Assembly: GCF_014842025.1 (NCBI RefSeq)
Contig: NZ_JACYUY010000006.1
Coordinates: 62,001 to 126,000, forward strand
Reading direction: 5' to 3'
Length of the DNA stretch: 64,000 nucleotides
From: Massilia sp. CFBP 13721
Lineage (GTDB): Bacteria > Pseudomonadota > Gammaproteobacteria > Burkholderiales > Burkholderiaceae_D
A program made the position numbers and the translations under genes. The notes below the pieces were generated by a model. It had not been told where the DNA came from and ran no database searches. It was given only the letters and a program-made list of their open reading frames with translations. Positions 16,263-25,579 of the stretch are shown piece after piece (the stretch's first letter is position 1; every line of letters starts with the position of its first letter).

Positions 16263-17896
16263 GCGGCCTCCTTGCGCGTGGCGTCTTCCGTGCCGGCCGC
16301 CGCGGCGGGCAGCGCGCGCGGCCCTGCCGCGACGCGTGCATCCCTGCGCTTGAGCCACCAGGCTGCATAGGCCAGCAGTGCGCCCAGCGCCAGCGTCACC
16401 AGGTCGAACGCGGCCACCGGACGCAGGCCGGGTGCGCCAAACAGGGTGGCGCCCAGGTGCGTCGCTGTCGTCAATGCGTTCAAGAGCGGCAGGCCGGCCA
16501 GCAGGGCGGCGCCGGCCAGCAACTGCAGGCGCCACATGGCGCGCGTCGGACGGCACTGCGCCAGCAGCAGCGCGAGGCCCCAGGCGATGAAGAAGCAGTG
16601 CGCTTCCGCTGCCGCGCGTTCTTCCAGTCCGGGCGGCAGCAGGCGGTTGCTCCAGAAGTAGGCGCCGAACGCGATCGGCAGGCCGGCAATGGTGCCGATG
16701 TTCAGCGCGTCGACCAGGCGCACGCCGAAGCCCGCCTTGCCGCCCCTGGCAAGCGCCTTGGCTGCTTTCTGGCGCTCCTTGACGCCCCACAGCAGGGCGC
16801 CGGTGGCGACCATCGCGCAGCCGGCCAGGCCGCACATGAAGAACAGCGCGCGCAGCACGCCGTCGGCGAAATGCGCCACGTGCAGCCCATACACGGCGCG
16901 CCGCATCGCAGATACGCCGCCCGGTTCGGTACTCGCGGCGATCAGGGCGCCGCTCACGCCGCTGAAGGTGAGCGAGGGTTCGATGTTCGACAGCTGCGCG
17001 CCCGATTGCCGCACCAGCTGCACCGTCGCGTTGGCGTCGTTCGGATGCGCCACCACGATGCGCGTGGGCGCCACGCCCCAGCGCGCCTCGGCCTGCGCCA
17101 GCATCGGCCCGATGTCGGCCAGCGGCGCCGCCGACCGCGCCGGCTTGCTGCGCTCGTTGCCGGGGAAAACCTCGGCGAACATGGCTTGCTGGTCGCCCTT
17201 GTACAGCGCCTGGGTCGGCGCCTGCATGTACATGAACATCAGCGTGACGATGCCGGTGTAGGTGATCATCAGGTGGAAGGGCAGCGCCAGCACGGCGGCC
17301 GCGTTGTGCGCGTCGAGCCAGGAGCGCTGGCCCTTCTTCGGCCTGAAGGTAAAGAAATCCTTGAAGATGCGTTTATGGGTGATCACGCCGCTGACGATCG
17401 CCACCAGCATCGCCATCGCGCAGATGCCGACGATCCAGCGGCCCCAGATGGCCGACATGTAGTACAGATCGAAGTGCATGCGGTACAGGAATTCGCCGCC
17501 GCGGGTGTCGCGTGGCGTCACCACCGCGCCGCCGGCCGGGTCGAGCGCGAGCATCTGCTTGCGGAAGGCCGCGCGCCGTTCGGCCATGCTCATGCCCTTC
17601 TTGGGCGGCATGGTCCAGCTGGCGTTGATCAGGGGGGTGCGCCCGTCGGGCAGGTTGATGAACCAGCGCGTGGCCTGCGGCGCGCGCGCCTGCAGCGCGG
17701 CCACCGCGTGCGTGGCGGCGACGGCGGGCGTGGACGTGGGCGCCGCCGCATGCAGCTCGGGTTTCATCCAGAGCGTGATCTCGTCGCGGTAATAGGCCGA
17801 GGTGCCGGCCATGAAGATCAGCAGCAGCAGCCAGCACACGAGCAGGCCCGACCAGGTGTGCAGCCAGGCCATCGACTGGCGAAATCCCTCCTTCAT
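16259..17896 (-). CDS. PepSY-associated TM-helix protein (putative ferrisiderophore reductase)
   Basis: A 545-residue inner-membrane protein. After MKEGFRQSMAWLHTWSGL a first helix (LLVCWLLLLIFMAGTSAYY) leads to a periplasmic PepSY segment and further helices near residues 150-175, 200-225 and 350-540. Histidines at LHTW, VSGVITHKRI and AALPFHLMITY are typical haem ligands of this family. The family includes proteins implicated in reductive iron release from siderophores (FoxB/PiuB/FsrB types). ATG 17896 is chosen because it overlaps the upstream DUF3649 stop and begins at the family start. Reductase function is inferred, and the extra C-terminal helices are long for the family. Confidence 0.85.
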   Translation of the reverse strand: MKEGFRQSMAWLHTWSGLLVCWLLLLIFMAGTSAYYRDEITLWMKPELHAAAPTSTPAVAATHAVAALQARAPQATRWFINLPDGRTPLINASWTMPPKKGMSMAERRAAFRKQMLALDPAGGAVVTPRDTRGGEFLYRMHFDLYYMSAIWGRWIVGICAMAMLVAIVSGVITHKRIFKDFFTFRPKKGQRSWLDAHNAAAVLALPFHLMITYTGIVTLMFMYMQAPTQALYKGDQQAMFAEVFPGNERSKPARSAAPLADIGPMLAQAEARWGVAPTRIVVAHPNDANATVQLVRQSGAQLSNIEPSLTFSGVSGALIAASTEPGGVSAMRRAVYGLHVAHFADGVLRALFFMCGLAGCAMVATGALLWGVKERQKAAKALARGGKAGFGVRLVDALNIGTIAGLPIAFGAYFWSNRLLPPGLEERAAAEAHCFFIAWGLALLLAQCRPTRAMWRLQLLAGAALLAGLPLLNALTTATHLGATLFGAPGLRPVAAFDLVTLALGALLAYAAWWLKRRDARVAAGPRALPAAAAGTEDATRKEAA

Positions 17897-18195
17897 GCCG
17901 CACCTCGCGCAAGCCACAGCAGCACGGTGCACAGGCCGCAGGCGGCCAGCAGGCCGGTCCAGGCACGCGCCGCGCTCGCCGTGGCGAACACCCACAGGAT
18001 GGCGCAGGTGTACACCACGAAGGCGAGCATGGTGGCGATGATGACGGCGTCGGCGCGCGCCAGCGGCAGCACCAGCGCGAGCAGGGTCGAGGCCAGGGCC
18101 GCCAGCAGGTAGCCGCCGCCGATGGCAGCCACGGCGCGCGCCGCGATGCCGACGCGGTAGCCGGCGCTAGCGCGGCGCTCCAGGGTTGAGGACAT
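17893..18195 (-). CDS. DUF3649 family membrane protein
   Basis: A 100-residue protein with three hydrophobic segments: about residues 17-45 (AARAVAAIGGGYLLAALAST), 50-70 and 78-97. This is the length and layout of DUF3649, an iron-associated membrane family. It overlaps the downstream PepSY gene by four bases and follows the DUF4198 gene by 35 bases. It probably belongs to the same iron-uptake operon driven from the Fur-box region near 19040. Its molecular function is unknown. Confidence 0.78.
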   Translation of the reverse strand: MSSTLERRASAGYRVGIAARAVAAIGGGYLLAALASTLLALVLPLARADAVIIATMLAFVVYTCAILWVFATASAARAWTGLLAACGLCTVLLWLARGAA

Positions 18196-18230
18196 GGTGC
18201 GCTCTTTCTTTTTATGTGGACGAAGGTGGT

Positions 18231-18941
18231 TTATTTGCCGGGCGTTGCCGCCGGACCGGGCGGCAGGGCGGGGCTGCCTTGCGCCTGCACGAACGAGAGC
18301 GAGGTCACGAAGCTGGCGCTGTCGTAGGGCCGGCCATTGCGCTCGCCCGCCGCCTTGTCGCTGTGATGGGCTTCGAGCACATAGGCGCCGCGCCACGGCA
18401 GGTCGAAACGCACCAGGCCGGCGGCGTCGGACACCACTTCCTTCGACCAGCCGTTCGGAATCACGGCCTTGACGGTGACTTTCGGCGCGGGCTGGCCCTT
18501 GTAGAACACCTTGAACCGGCCCGCTTCCCCAGTGGGCACGATGTCGAAGGTCAGCAGCGGAGACTGCGCGGCGAAATCCGTCACGAAGCGCGCCGCCGGG
18601 GTCCAGGCCAGGCGCCGGGTCGCGCCGTTTTCCTGGTTCTCGAAATACGGATAGCTCGCTTCCTCGACCACGATCGCTTCGCCGGCGCCGGCGCCGCGCG
18701 ACAGGACGAAGCCATCCGCTGTTTTGTCGAGTTGCAGCGGCTGCTTGCCGGTCCGCGTGACCAGGGTTGCCGTGGGTGTGACGAACTTGTCGAGCAGGCC
18801 GGGCGAGGTTTCGCGCAGGTTGTCGCCGAACTCGCCGAAGCGGAGGATGGCGCGGGTACCGGTCTGCTCGATCCATACCTGATGGGCCTGGGCGCCCGCT
18901 GCGAACAGGGCAAGAAGGGCGGGGAGCAGCAGTTTTTTCAT
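18231..18941 (-). CDS. DUF4198 domain periplasmic protein
   Basis: A 236-residue exported protein with a clear Sec signal peptide, MKKLLLPALLALFAAGAQAH, cut after AQA. The mature start HQVWIEQTG and the later GQPAPKVTVKAVIPNGWSKE plus GLVRFDLPWRGAYVLEAHH fit DUF4198, beta-sandwich proteins often linked to metal uptake. The N-terminal histidine could ligate metal, as in other families starting with His after cleavage; that is speculation. It is the first minus-strand gene after the divergent Fur-box region and so is probably iron-regulated together with DUF3649, PepSY and DUF3325. Confidence 0.82.
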   Translation of the reverse strand: MKKLLLPALLALFAAGAQAHQVWIEQTGTRAILRFGEFGDNLRETSPGLLDKFVTPTATLVTRTGKQPLQLDKTADGFVLSRGAGAGEAIVVEEASYPYFENQENGATRRLAWTPAARFVTDFAAQSPLLTFDIVPTGEAGRFKVFYKGQPAPKVTVKAVIPNGWSKEVVSDAAGLVRFDLPWRGAYVLEAHHSDKAAGERNGRPYDSASFVTSLSFVQAQGSPALPPGPAATPGK

Positions 18942-19020
18942 GGTGGCTTTCGATGGGTGGCGTGGCGGGAACGAGTCGGGACGAACGGCGGCGCTGCAAA
19001 AATGGTCATTGCGGCAATTC

Positions 19021-19055
19021 GATAATGAGAATTATAATGCGAATCATTCTCATTT
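19021..19055. promoter_or_regulatory. Tandem/overlapping Fur boxes
   Basis: GATAATGAGAATTATAATG at 19021-19039 and AATGCGAATCATTCTCATT at 19037-19055 each approximate the 19-base Fur consensus (GATAATGATAATCATTATC). Together they give three to four TGAGAAT/ATTCTCA-like half-sites. The site lies between the DUF4198 gene (minus) and the TonB receptor gene (plus), 25 bases from the receptor start, placing it to repress both directions under iron sufficiency. Confidence 0.85.
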
Positions 19056-19079
19056 ACAAACCGTTCAAGGATTCACCGC

Positions 19080-21320
19080 ATGTCACGTACCCAGCCTCGC
19101 CGTTCTTCTTCTTCCATTCCCGGCATGCGCCGCGCCGGTGCCCTGTGCGCAAGCGCACTGCTGCTGGCGCCGGCCACCGTGCTGGCGGCCGAGCCCGCTG
19201 CCCCCGGGGCCGACGCCGCGGTAGTCGCCGAGGCAGCGGAAACAGCGGAAACGGCGCCGGCAGTGGTGACGGTGGTCGGCCGCACTGAACCGCTGAAGGG
19301 CTCGTTTGCCGCCCGCTCGGCCACGCTGTTCAAGGGCGAGAGCGACTTGCGCGACATTCCGCAGCCGGTCACCGTGCTGACGCGCGAGTTCCTCGACGCC
19401 CGCAAGCTGCTCGACCTGCACGACGTGCTGCAGAACACGCCCGGCATCGCGGTCGACTACACCGACAGCGAACGCGTGTCGTACAACGCGCGCGGCTTCG
19501 GCATCGACGCGCTGCAGATCGACGGGCTGACCATCAACCAGAGCGGCTCGGCCTTCATCCAGCCCGATACCGCCGTGCTGGAGCGGGTGGAAGTGCTGCG
19601 CGGCGCCTCGGGCATGCTGCGCGGCGCCGGCAATCCCTCGGCCACCGTCAACATGGTGAGGAAGCGGCCGACGCGCGCTTTCCAGGCAGCGGCAGCGCTG
19701 ACCCTCGGTTCCTGGGACCGGCGCCGCATCGAGGCCGACGTGGCCGGTGCGCTCAACGCCAGCGGCTCGCTGCGCGCTCGCCTGGTGGCGGTCAAGGACA
19801 AGAAGGAATTCTTCCAGGATGCCAAGCAGGAAGACCGGCAAGTGCTGTACGGTGTACTGGAAGCGGACCTGGGCGCGCGCACGCTGTTCACCGCCAGCCT
19901 GCAGCAGACCGACCTGGATGCCACCGGCGCCTGGGGCGGCCTGCCCGGCAATCTCGACGGGACGCCGCTGGGCCTGCCGCGCAATACCTATCTCGGATCG
20001 GACTGGAACCGCTGGAACCGCTCCAATCGCCAGGGCTTCGCCGAGCTGGCGCACCGCTTCGAGAATGGCTGGTCGGTGAAACTGAGCGCGGCGCATACCC
20101 GCCTGCAGCTCGACGACGACGGCTTCAAGCAGACCTATTTCGCGCGCCCGGCAGGCGCCACCAATCCCTACCTGATGACGGTCACCACCGCCCAGTACAC
20201 GGGCGCCGGCGGCAAACAGGGCGCCCTGGCCGCCACCGCCGATGGTCCGTTCACCCTGTTCGGGCGCAAGCACGAACTGGTCGTGGGCATCGAGCGCGTA
20301 CGCAACAGCGCGACCGAGAGCTGGGGCCTGGGCAACCTGTATCCGCTCACGGTCGATATTCGCAACTGGAACCCGGCAACCAGCTACCCCGAGCAAGCGG
20401 TGCCGATGCCGGCCGTGCCGAACACCCCCAACGTCACCACCCAGCAGGGCGCATTCGCGACGGCGCGCTTCTCGCTGACGGGTGCGTTGAACGCCATCCT
20501 CGGCACGCGCCTGAGCTGGTGGGACTATGCGTCGACGGCAAGCCCGGCCAGCAATTACAAGGTGACGCGCGAAGTCACGCCCTACGCCGGCCTGGTGTAC
20601 GACCTGTCGGATGCGCTCAGCGCCTATGCCAGCTACACCGAGATCTTCACGCCGCAGAATGTGCGCGGCGCATCTGGCGCCATCCTGGAACCGATCCACG
20701 GCGCGGACTACGAACTGGGGCTGAAAGGCGAATTCTTTGGCCGGCGTTTGAACGCCTCGGCCGGCCTGTTCCGCATCGATAACGAAGGGCGCGCGGTTGA
20801 AGATGCATCGTCGATCAATCCCTGCCTGCCGTATTTCACGAGCGGCTATTGCCGCATCGCCGGCGGCAAGCAGCGCAGCGAAGGCTGGGAAGCGGAAGTA
20901 TCGGGCCAGCTGCTGCCGGGCTGGCAGGTAATGGGCGGCTACACGAACACGCGCACGAAATACCTGCGCGACACGGCCGCGAATACCGGCCAGCCGCTGC
21001 GCAGCATCGACCCCAAGCACCAGCTGCGCCTGTTCACGACCTATGCGCTGGAAGCCCTGGCGCCAGGCCTTACCGTGGGCGGCGGTGTACAGGTGCAGAG
21101 CGATTCCTGGGTGCGTTCCGGCGCGGTCACGTCGCGCCAGGGCGGCTATACGGTGGCGAATGCGATGCTGTCCTACCGCCTCACCGATGGGCTGGCCTTG
21201 CAACTGAACGCCAACAATCTGTTCGATAAAAACTACTACAAGAAATTCGGGCCGACCGGTGTCAGCTATTACTATGGCGACCCGCGCAATGTGGCGCTGA
21301 CCCTGCGCGGCAACTTGTAA
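19080..21320 (+). CDS. TonB-dependent siderophore receptor
   Basis: A 746-residue outer-membrane receptor. A signal peptide with hydrophobic core AGALCASALLLAPATVLAA precedes a periplasmic stretch ending in APAVVTVVGR, a possible TonB box. The plug has DIPQPVTVLTREFLDARK, SYNARGFGIDALQIDGLTIN and VEVLRGASGMLRGAGNPSA, diagnostic of the siderophore receptor class. The barrel ends with ALTLRGNL, a weak C-terminal barrel signal. It most resembles FhuE/FoxA/FpvA-type receptors for hydroxamate or mixed siderophores, but the ligand cannot be read. Iron control is indicated by the Fur boxes and by the divergent PepSY module. No siderophore synthesis genes are present, so xenosiderophore uptake is plausible. 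Confidence 0.93.
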   Translation: MSRTQPRRSSSSIPGMRRAGALCASALLLAPATVLAAEPAAPGADAAVVAEAAETAETAPAVVTVVGRTEPLKGSFAARSATLFKGESDLRDIPQPVTVLTREFLDARKLLDLHDVLQNTPGIAVDYTDSERVSYNARGFGIDALQIDGLTINQSGSAFIQPDTAVLERVEVLRGASGMLRGAGNPSATVNMVRKRPTRAFQAAAALTLGSWDRRRIEADVAGALNASGSLRARLVAVKDKKEFFQDAKQEDRQVLYGVLEADLGARTLFTASLQQTDLDATGAWGGLPGNLDGTPLGLPRNTYLGSDWNRWNRSNRQGFAELAHRFENGWSVKLSAAHTRLQLDDDGFKQTYFARPAGATNPYLMTVTTAQYTGAGGKQGALAATADGPFTLFGRKHELVVGIERVRNSATESWGLGNLYPLTVDIRNWNPATSYPEQAVPMPAVPNTPNVTTQQGAFATARFSLTGALNAILGTRLSWWDYASTASPASNYKVTREVTPYAGLVYDLSDALSAYASYTEIFTPQNVRGASGAILEPIHGADYELGLKGEFFGRRLNASAGLFRIDNEGRAVEDASSINPCLPYFTSGYCRIAGGKQRSEGWEAEVSGQLLPGWQVMGGYTNTRTKYLRDTAANTGQPLRSIDPKHQLRLFTTYALEALAPGLTVGGGVQVQSDSWVRSGAVTSRQGGYTVANAMLSYRLTDGLALQLNANNLFDKNYYKKFGPTGVSYYYGDPRNVALTLRGNL

Positions 21321-21340
21321 ATGTGACAGTTGGCAGAAGG

Positions 21341-21368
21341 CCGCGCTGCCGGGCACCCGGCAGCGCGG
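21341..21368. other. Perfect 13-bp hairpin between convergent genes
   Basis: CCGCGCTGCCGGG (21341-21353) pairs perfectly with CCCGGCAGCGCGG (21356-21368) around a two-base loop, 20 bases after the receptor stop and 40 before the end of the HAF/PKD gene. There is no T-run on either strand. It may protect or terminate the receptor transcript, but it is not a classical intrinsic terminator. Confidence 0.5.
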
Positions 21369-21407
21369 CTGCGACTTCCTTCATTCGGCAAGCTTTCACG
21401 GACTCAC

Positions 21408-23369
21408 TTAGCGGGAGCCGAACGCGAACGTCCCTTCGCCGATGACCACGCTGCCCTGGGTATCCGCTGCCGCCTTTTGCGCGATTCCTCCGGCGGCCCC
21501 TCCCGCCGGCGCGCCATTGTCGTAGTCCACGACCTCGGCTTTCGACACTGGATCGGTGTGCGCGATGCGCACATGGATGCGGTCCTTGCCGCCCGTCTTG
21601 GCGCCGCTGGCGGCCGTCACCGTGAAGCGGTAACCGCCCTTGCCGTTGACGGTGCCTTGTCCGCTGTACTGGACACGCGTGGCATCAAGCGCCACGGCAT
21701 CGACCTGGCTGCTGCGCAGCGCCATGCCGGCCACGTTGACCTGCACGGCGGCACCGCGTGCGTCCGCGCCTTCGGACAGGAAGGCGAAACTGCCGATCGC
21801 GCCGCGCGCAGCGACCGACCTGGCGGCGCTGGCCGGCGCGGCGAACAGGCCTTCGCCGCGCAGGGCGGCGCCCGTGGCGGAGACGACGACCGACCGCTCC
21901 ACCGTGCTGCGCCGGCTGCTGCTGTCGGTGACCGTCAGCCGCACCGGGTAGATGCCGGGGCTGCGCCAGGCGTGCTGGCCGCTGACCGTGCCCTTGCCCC
22001 TGGACCCGCTCACGGCGCCGGCGCTCGTGCTGCCGTCACCCCATGACCAGGCAGCCTTGTGCGTGTCATTCGGGTCGACGTCGGTGAAGCCGGCCGCGAA
22101 GGACAACAAGGCACCGACGCGCGCCGCACCCGGGAACTTGACCGGGCCGGTGACGGGCGGCTGGCTGTGGGCCGCTTGCGGTACCAGCAGCACCAGGCCA
22201 GTGTTGCCGAAGGCGACGATCGCTCCGTTGTCGGAAATGGCCTCGGCCCGGAACAGTTCCAGTTCCGGCGGTGCGCCCACGACACGCGTATTCAGGTCGG
22301 TAAAACCCGCGCCCCGTGTCCACATGATGGCCCGGTCGTTCAGGCTGCCGACGACTTGTCCGCGCTGGTTGACACCGTTGGTGTCGGAGATGTCCACGAA
22401 GGGCGTCCCGACCACGAGCAAACCGTTTTCGCGGCTCCAGACAAACCCGTTTCTCTCGCCTGGAGCGATGTCCAGTTCGCCGATCCCCAGGCCCTTGTCG
22501 TTGATCGCCTTGCCGAAGGCATGATACGAGGGCGCGGTGCCCAGGCCCTGCAGTCCGCCGCTGCGCGTCCACAGGAAAGCCTGGTTGCTGAGCCCTTCGT
22601 CGAATGCGGCGCCGCCGACGATCTGGCCGGCATTGTTGATGTCGGTGGCGACCGATGCCAGGCTCGGGAAAGCATTCAGCGCCGTCGTGGCGCCGCCGAC
22701 GCGCCACTTGGCTGCCAGGATCAGGGTGCCGGTGTCGATGCCCTCGGTGTAGCCGACGGCTGTTCCCGCGTCGTTGAGCGCAATGGCGACCGATCCGCCG
22801 CCCAGCGTGCCGAGATCGACCATGCCGGTGCGCGGGCTCCAGCGGAACGCGTGGTAGCTCACTTGCTCGCCCGGAAAAACGGCGGCGCCGGCCACCTGGC
22901 CCCTGGCGTTGATGTCGTTGGCGCTCGAGTTCCCGCCGCCCGGCCGGTTCAGGTCGACCAGCCCGCTGTGCCTGCTCCAGCGGAAGGCGTGAAACACCGT
23001 GCCGGCGGCATCGAGCGTCGCATCGCCGACCACCTGCCCGGCATCGTTGATCCCCCTGGCGCTGGCGCTCGGCCCGCCGAAGGTGCCGAGGTCGCGCACG
23101 CCCGTGCCATCGTAGAAGCGGGCGCGGGTGGCGGGGCCGAGGAATTCCGTGAACGCCACCTGGCCTCGCGCATTGATGCCGGCCGTGAACCCGTTCGGCG
23201 CCAGCGGAATGACGCGGAAGGTGGTGGCCGGCGCCCTGGCGGGCGAAGCCAGGGGAGCGGCGGCCGAGGCAGCGCCGAGTGTCACCGTGGCACATGCCGC
23301 GGCGATAAGGGACACCAGCCGCCGGCGCTGTTGTCCACGCCCCGCACCCCTTGCAGTTCTTGTTTGCAT
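21408..23369 (-). CDS. Secreted HAF-repeat protein with PKD domain (paralogue 1)
   Basis: A 653-residue protein. A long basic N-terminus (MQTRTARGAGRGQQRRRL) precedes a hydrophobic export signal (VSLIAAACATVTLGAASAAA). Residues about 50-390 are repeats with the recurring theme GIND.GQVVG and HAFRWS..GLVDL, the HAF extracellular repeat. Residues about 405-490 form a PKD-like domain (WSWGDGST, HAWRSPGIYPVRLTVTDS). The C-terminal 150 residues contain QYSGQGTVNGKGGYRFTVTA, a calcium-dependent-looking beta domain of unknown role. GGAGGAAC precedes ATG 23369. A secreted adhesion or matrix role is plausible but unproven. It is a tandem paralogue of 23550-25520. Confidence 0.85.
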   Translation of the reverse strand: MQTRTARGAGRGQQRRRLVSLIAAACATVTLGAASAAAPLASPARAPATTFRVIPLAPNGFTAGINARGQVAFTEFLGPATRARFYDGTGVRDLGTFGGPSASARGINDAGQVVGDATLDAAGTVFHAFRWSRHSGLVDLNRPGGGNSSANDINARGQVAGAAVFPGEQVSYHAFRWSPRTGMVDLGTLGGGSVAIALNDAGTAVGYTEGIDTGTLILAAKWRVGGATTALNAFPSLASVATDINNAGQIVGGAAFDEGLSNQAFLWTRSGGLQGLGTAPSYHAFGKAINDKGLGIGELDIAPGERNGFVWSRENGLLVVGTPFVDISDTNGVNQRGQVVGSLNDRAIMWTRGAGFTDLNTRVVGAPPELELFRAEAISDNGAIVAFGNTGLVLLVPQAAHSQPPVTGPVKFPGAARVGALLSFAAGFTDVDPNDTHKAAWSWGDGSTSAGAVSGSRGKGTVSGQHAWRSPGIYPVRLTVTDSSSRRSTVERSVVVSATGAALRGEGLFAAPASAARSVAARGAIGSFAFLSEGADARGAAVQVNVAGMALRSSQVDAVALDATRVQYSGQGTVNGKGGYRFTVTAASGAKTGGKDRIHVRIAHTDPVSKAEVVDYDNGAPAGGAAGGIAQKAAADTQGSVVIGEGTFAFGSR

Positions 23370-23405
23370 GAGTTCCTCCTGATCCAGTTATGCGCCCGAT
23401 CAACA

Positions 23406-23427
23406 TGCCACGCAGGAATACGTGGTA
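23406..23427. promoter_or_regulatory. Conserved dyad upstream of HAF/PKD gene 1
   Basis: CCACG (23408-23412) and CGTGG (23421-23425) form an interrupted dyad about 40 bases upstream of the gene at 21408-23369. The same arrangement is kept upstream of the paralogue at 25560-25577, within a leader of about 85 bases that is largely identical between the two genes. Conservation makes it a candidate shared operator. Confidence 0.5.
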
Positions 23428-23549
23428 GTCGGCACGCAGTCCAGATTAGGCAGGGCCCATGCGTGGAGTACTGGTGCAGGTCAACGGTGCTGCGGGTCGA
23501 ACCGCTGCGTTGCCGGTGAGCCGGCGAGGCAGCGGCTTTTTACCAACGC

Positions 23550-25520
23550 CTAGCGGAGCACAATCGCTCCTTCACCGAGCACTACGCTACCCTCGGCGCC
23601 GGCTGCCGTCGCTCCTTTCGCAGCGGCATTCACCCCCGCGCGGGCACCGTTGTCGTAATCGACCACTTCCGCCTTCGATACCGCGTCGGTGTGCGTGATG
23701 CGCACACGGACGCGGTCCTTGCCGCCAGCGTTGCTACCCGTTCCTGCGCCAGCCGTTGCGGTGAGTGCGAACCGGTAGCCGCCCTTGCCGTTGACGGTGC
23801 CCTGTCCGCTGTACTGGACGCGGGCGCCGTCGAGGGCCACTGATTCGACCCGGCTGCTGCGCAGCGCCAGGCCGGCTACGTTGACCTCGACGGCGGCCGT
23901 GCCGGCGTCACCCTCGGACAGGAAGGCGAAGCTGCCAATCGACGCCCGATGCGCGCCGGCGCTCGCTGCATTGGCCGGCGACGCAAAGGCGCCGACGCCG
24001 GTGGTGGCCGTCCTGCCGCCGACGACCACCTTGCGTTCGACCGCGCTGTCCTTGGCGCTGCTGTCGGTGATCGTGAGCCGTAACGTATAGATGCCGGCGG
24101 TGCGGTAGGCATGCTGGCCGCTGACGCTACCGCTGCCGCTCTTCTCGTTGACGGTGCCAGTCGTCTTGCTGCCGTCGCCCCAGGACCAGACGGCCTTGTG
24201 CGTGTCGCGTACATCGACGTCCTGGAAGCCCGCCGAGAACGAGAGCAGGGCCCCCGCGTGCGCCGCGCCTGTGTACTTGACCGGGCCCGCCACCGGCGGC
24301 AGGGCATGGCAGGCCGACGGCACCAGCAGCACCAGGGTGCCGGCATTGGTGTTGGCGACGATGGTGCCGCTGTCGTTCAGGACCAGGCCGCCGAACAGCG
24401 TCAGACCGGCCGGCGCGCCGACGACGCGGGAGGTGAGGTCGACGAAGCCGCTAGTGCGCGTCCAGATGTAGCCGCGGCCGTTCAGGGAGCCGACCACTTG
24501 CCCGCGGTTGTTGACGTCGGCCGTATCCGAGAAGTCCGTGAGCGGCGTCCCGACCGTGAGCAGGCCGTCGTCGCGGCTCCAGATGAAGCCGTTCCTGTCG
24601 CCCGGGGTGGAATACAGCTGACCGATCACGAGTCCCTTTTCGTTGACCTGGTCGGCCCAGGACAGGTAGGAAGGCTCGGTACCGAGGCCCTGCAAGCCGC
24701 CTGCCTGCGTCCAGATGAAAGCCTGGTCGCTGAGCCTGGTGTCGAAGGCGGCGCTGCCGACGATCTGACCGGCATTGTTGATGTCTTCCGCGACCGACGC
24801 GATGCTGGGGAAATCGTTGAGCGGAATCGGCCCGCCGCCCCCGTCCGGCCACTTGGTGACCTGGGTCAGCCTGGGACCTGAAGCCTCGTCCGACCAGCCG
24901 ACCGCCGTTCCCGCATCGTTGATCGCAGTGGCGACCGAGGTCGACTGGGGCCCCAGGGCGCCGAGATCGACCATGCCGGTGGAGGGACTCCAGCGGAAGG
25001 CGCGGGACAGCGGCGATGGCGGGGTGAAGCGGGCCGTGCCGGCGACCTGGCCCTTGTTGTTGATGTCGAGACCGGTCGCGTTGCCGACGCCGGGCGGGTT
25101 CAGGTCGACCAGCCCGGTCGGCCGGCTCCAGCGGAAGGCGTGGAAGGTTCCATCCGTCGTCGCGGCGGTACCGGCCACCTGCCCGAGTTCGTTCAGCGCG
25201 TTGGCGACGGCGGCCGAGCCGCCGAAGGTGCCCAGGTTGCGCACGGTCGATCCGTCGTAGAACCAGGCGCGCGGCGCGTCGCCGTCGAACGACGTAAACG
25301 CCACCTGGCCCTTGCTGTTGATGCCCGCCGGAAAGCCGTTGGGCGCCAGTGGGACGACCCGGTAGGTGGTAGCCACGGGTGGCGCGGCCGGGGCAGCGGT
25401 CGAGGCGCCGCCCAGCGTCATCGAGGCACAGGCTACGGCGACGAGGGAAGCGAGCCGCCAGCGTTGGGGAGCGCGCGCGGGGCCATGAGCCGTCGTACCG
25501 GTCACATTTCTCGTTTGCAT
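23550..25520 (-). CDS. Secreted HAF-repeat protein with PKD domain (paralogue 2)
   Basis: A 656-residue paralogue of the downstream gene with the same order: basic N-terminus, export signal (LASLVAVACASMTLGGASTA), HAF repeats (HAFRWSRPTGLVDL, RAFRWSPSTGMVDLG, DQAFIWTQAGGLQGLG), PKD-like domain (VWSWGDGSKTTG, GIYTLRLTITDS) and the C-terminal QYSGQGTVNGKGGYRF domain. The two share the C-terminal third most closely, and their upstream leaders are also near-identical, which indicates duplication of a complete transcription unit. Both are on the minus strand with 180 bases between them, and each has its own GGAGG ribosome site. Function unknown; an extracellular location is inferred from the signal and repeats. 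Confidence 0.85.
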   Translation of the reverse strand: MQTRNVTGTTAHGPARAPQRWRLASLVAVACASMTLGGASTAAPAAPPVATTYRVVPLAPNGFPAGINSKGQVAFTSFDGDAPRAWFYDGSTVRNLGTFGGSAAVANALNELGQVAGTAATTDGTFHAFRWSRPTGLVDLNPPGVGNATGLDINNKGQVAGTARFTPPSPLSRAFRWSPSTGMVDLGALGPQSTSVATAINDAGTAVGWSDEASGPRLTQVTKWPDGGGGPIPLNDFPSIASVAEDINNAGQIVGSAAFDTRLSDQAFIWTQAGGLQGLGTEPSYLSWADQVNEKGLVIGQLYSTPGDRNGFIWSRDDGLLTVGTPLTDFSDTADVNNRGQVVGSLNGRGYIWTRTSGFVDLTSRVVGAPAGLTLFGGLVLNDSGTIVANTNAGTLVLLVPSACHALPPVAGPVKYTGAAHAGALLSFSAGFQDVDVRDTHKAVWSWGDGSKTTGTVNEKSGSGSVSGQHAYRTAGIYTLRLTITDSSAKDSAVERKVVVGGRTATTGVGAFASPANAASAGAHRASIGSFAFLSEGDAGTAAVEVNVAGLALRSSRVESVALDGARVQYSGQGTVNGKGGYRFALTATAGAGTGSNAGGKDRVRVRITHTDAVSKAEVVDYDNGARAGVNAAAKGATAAGAEGSVVLGEGAIVLR

Positions 25521-25557
25521 TTATTCCTCCTGATCCAGTTTGTGCGCTCGGTCAACA

Positions 25558-25579
25558 TGCCACACGGGAATGCGTGGTA
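25558..25579. promoter_or_regulatory. Conserved dyad upstream of HAF/PKD gene 2
   Basis: CCACA (25560-25564) and CGTGG (25573-25577) form the counterpart of the dyad at 23406-23427, with the same eight-base spacing and the same distance to the start codon. Further upstream both leaders carry GGTCAA (TTGACC on the coding strand), a possible -35 element. Confidence 0.5.

Noticed and set aside
16259..17995. Longer PepSY protein starting upstream at 17995
   Set aside because: The added residues lie inside the DUF3649 gene in another frame. The ATG at 17896 overlaps the DUF3649 stop and starts at the conserved SMAWLHTW region.
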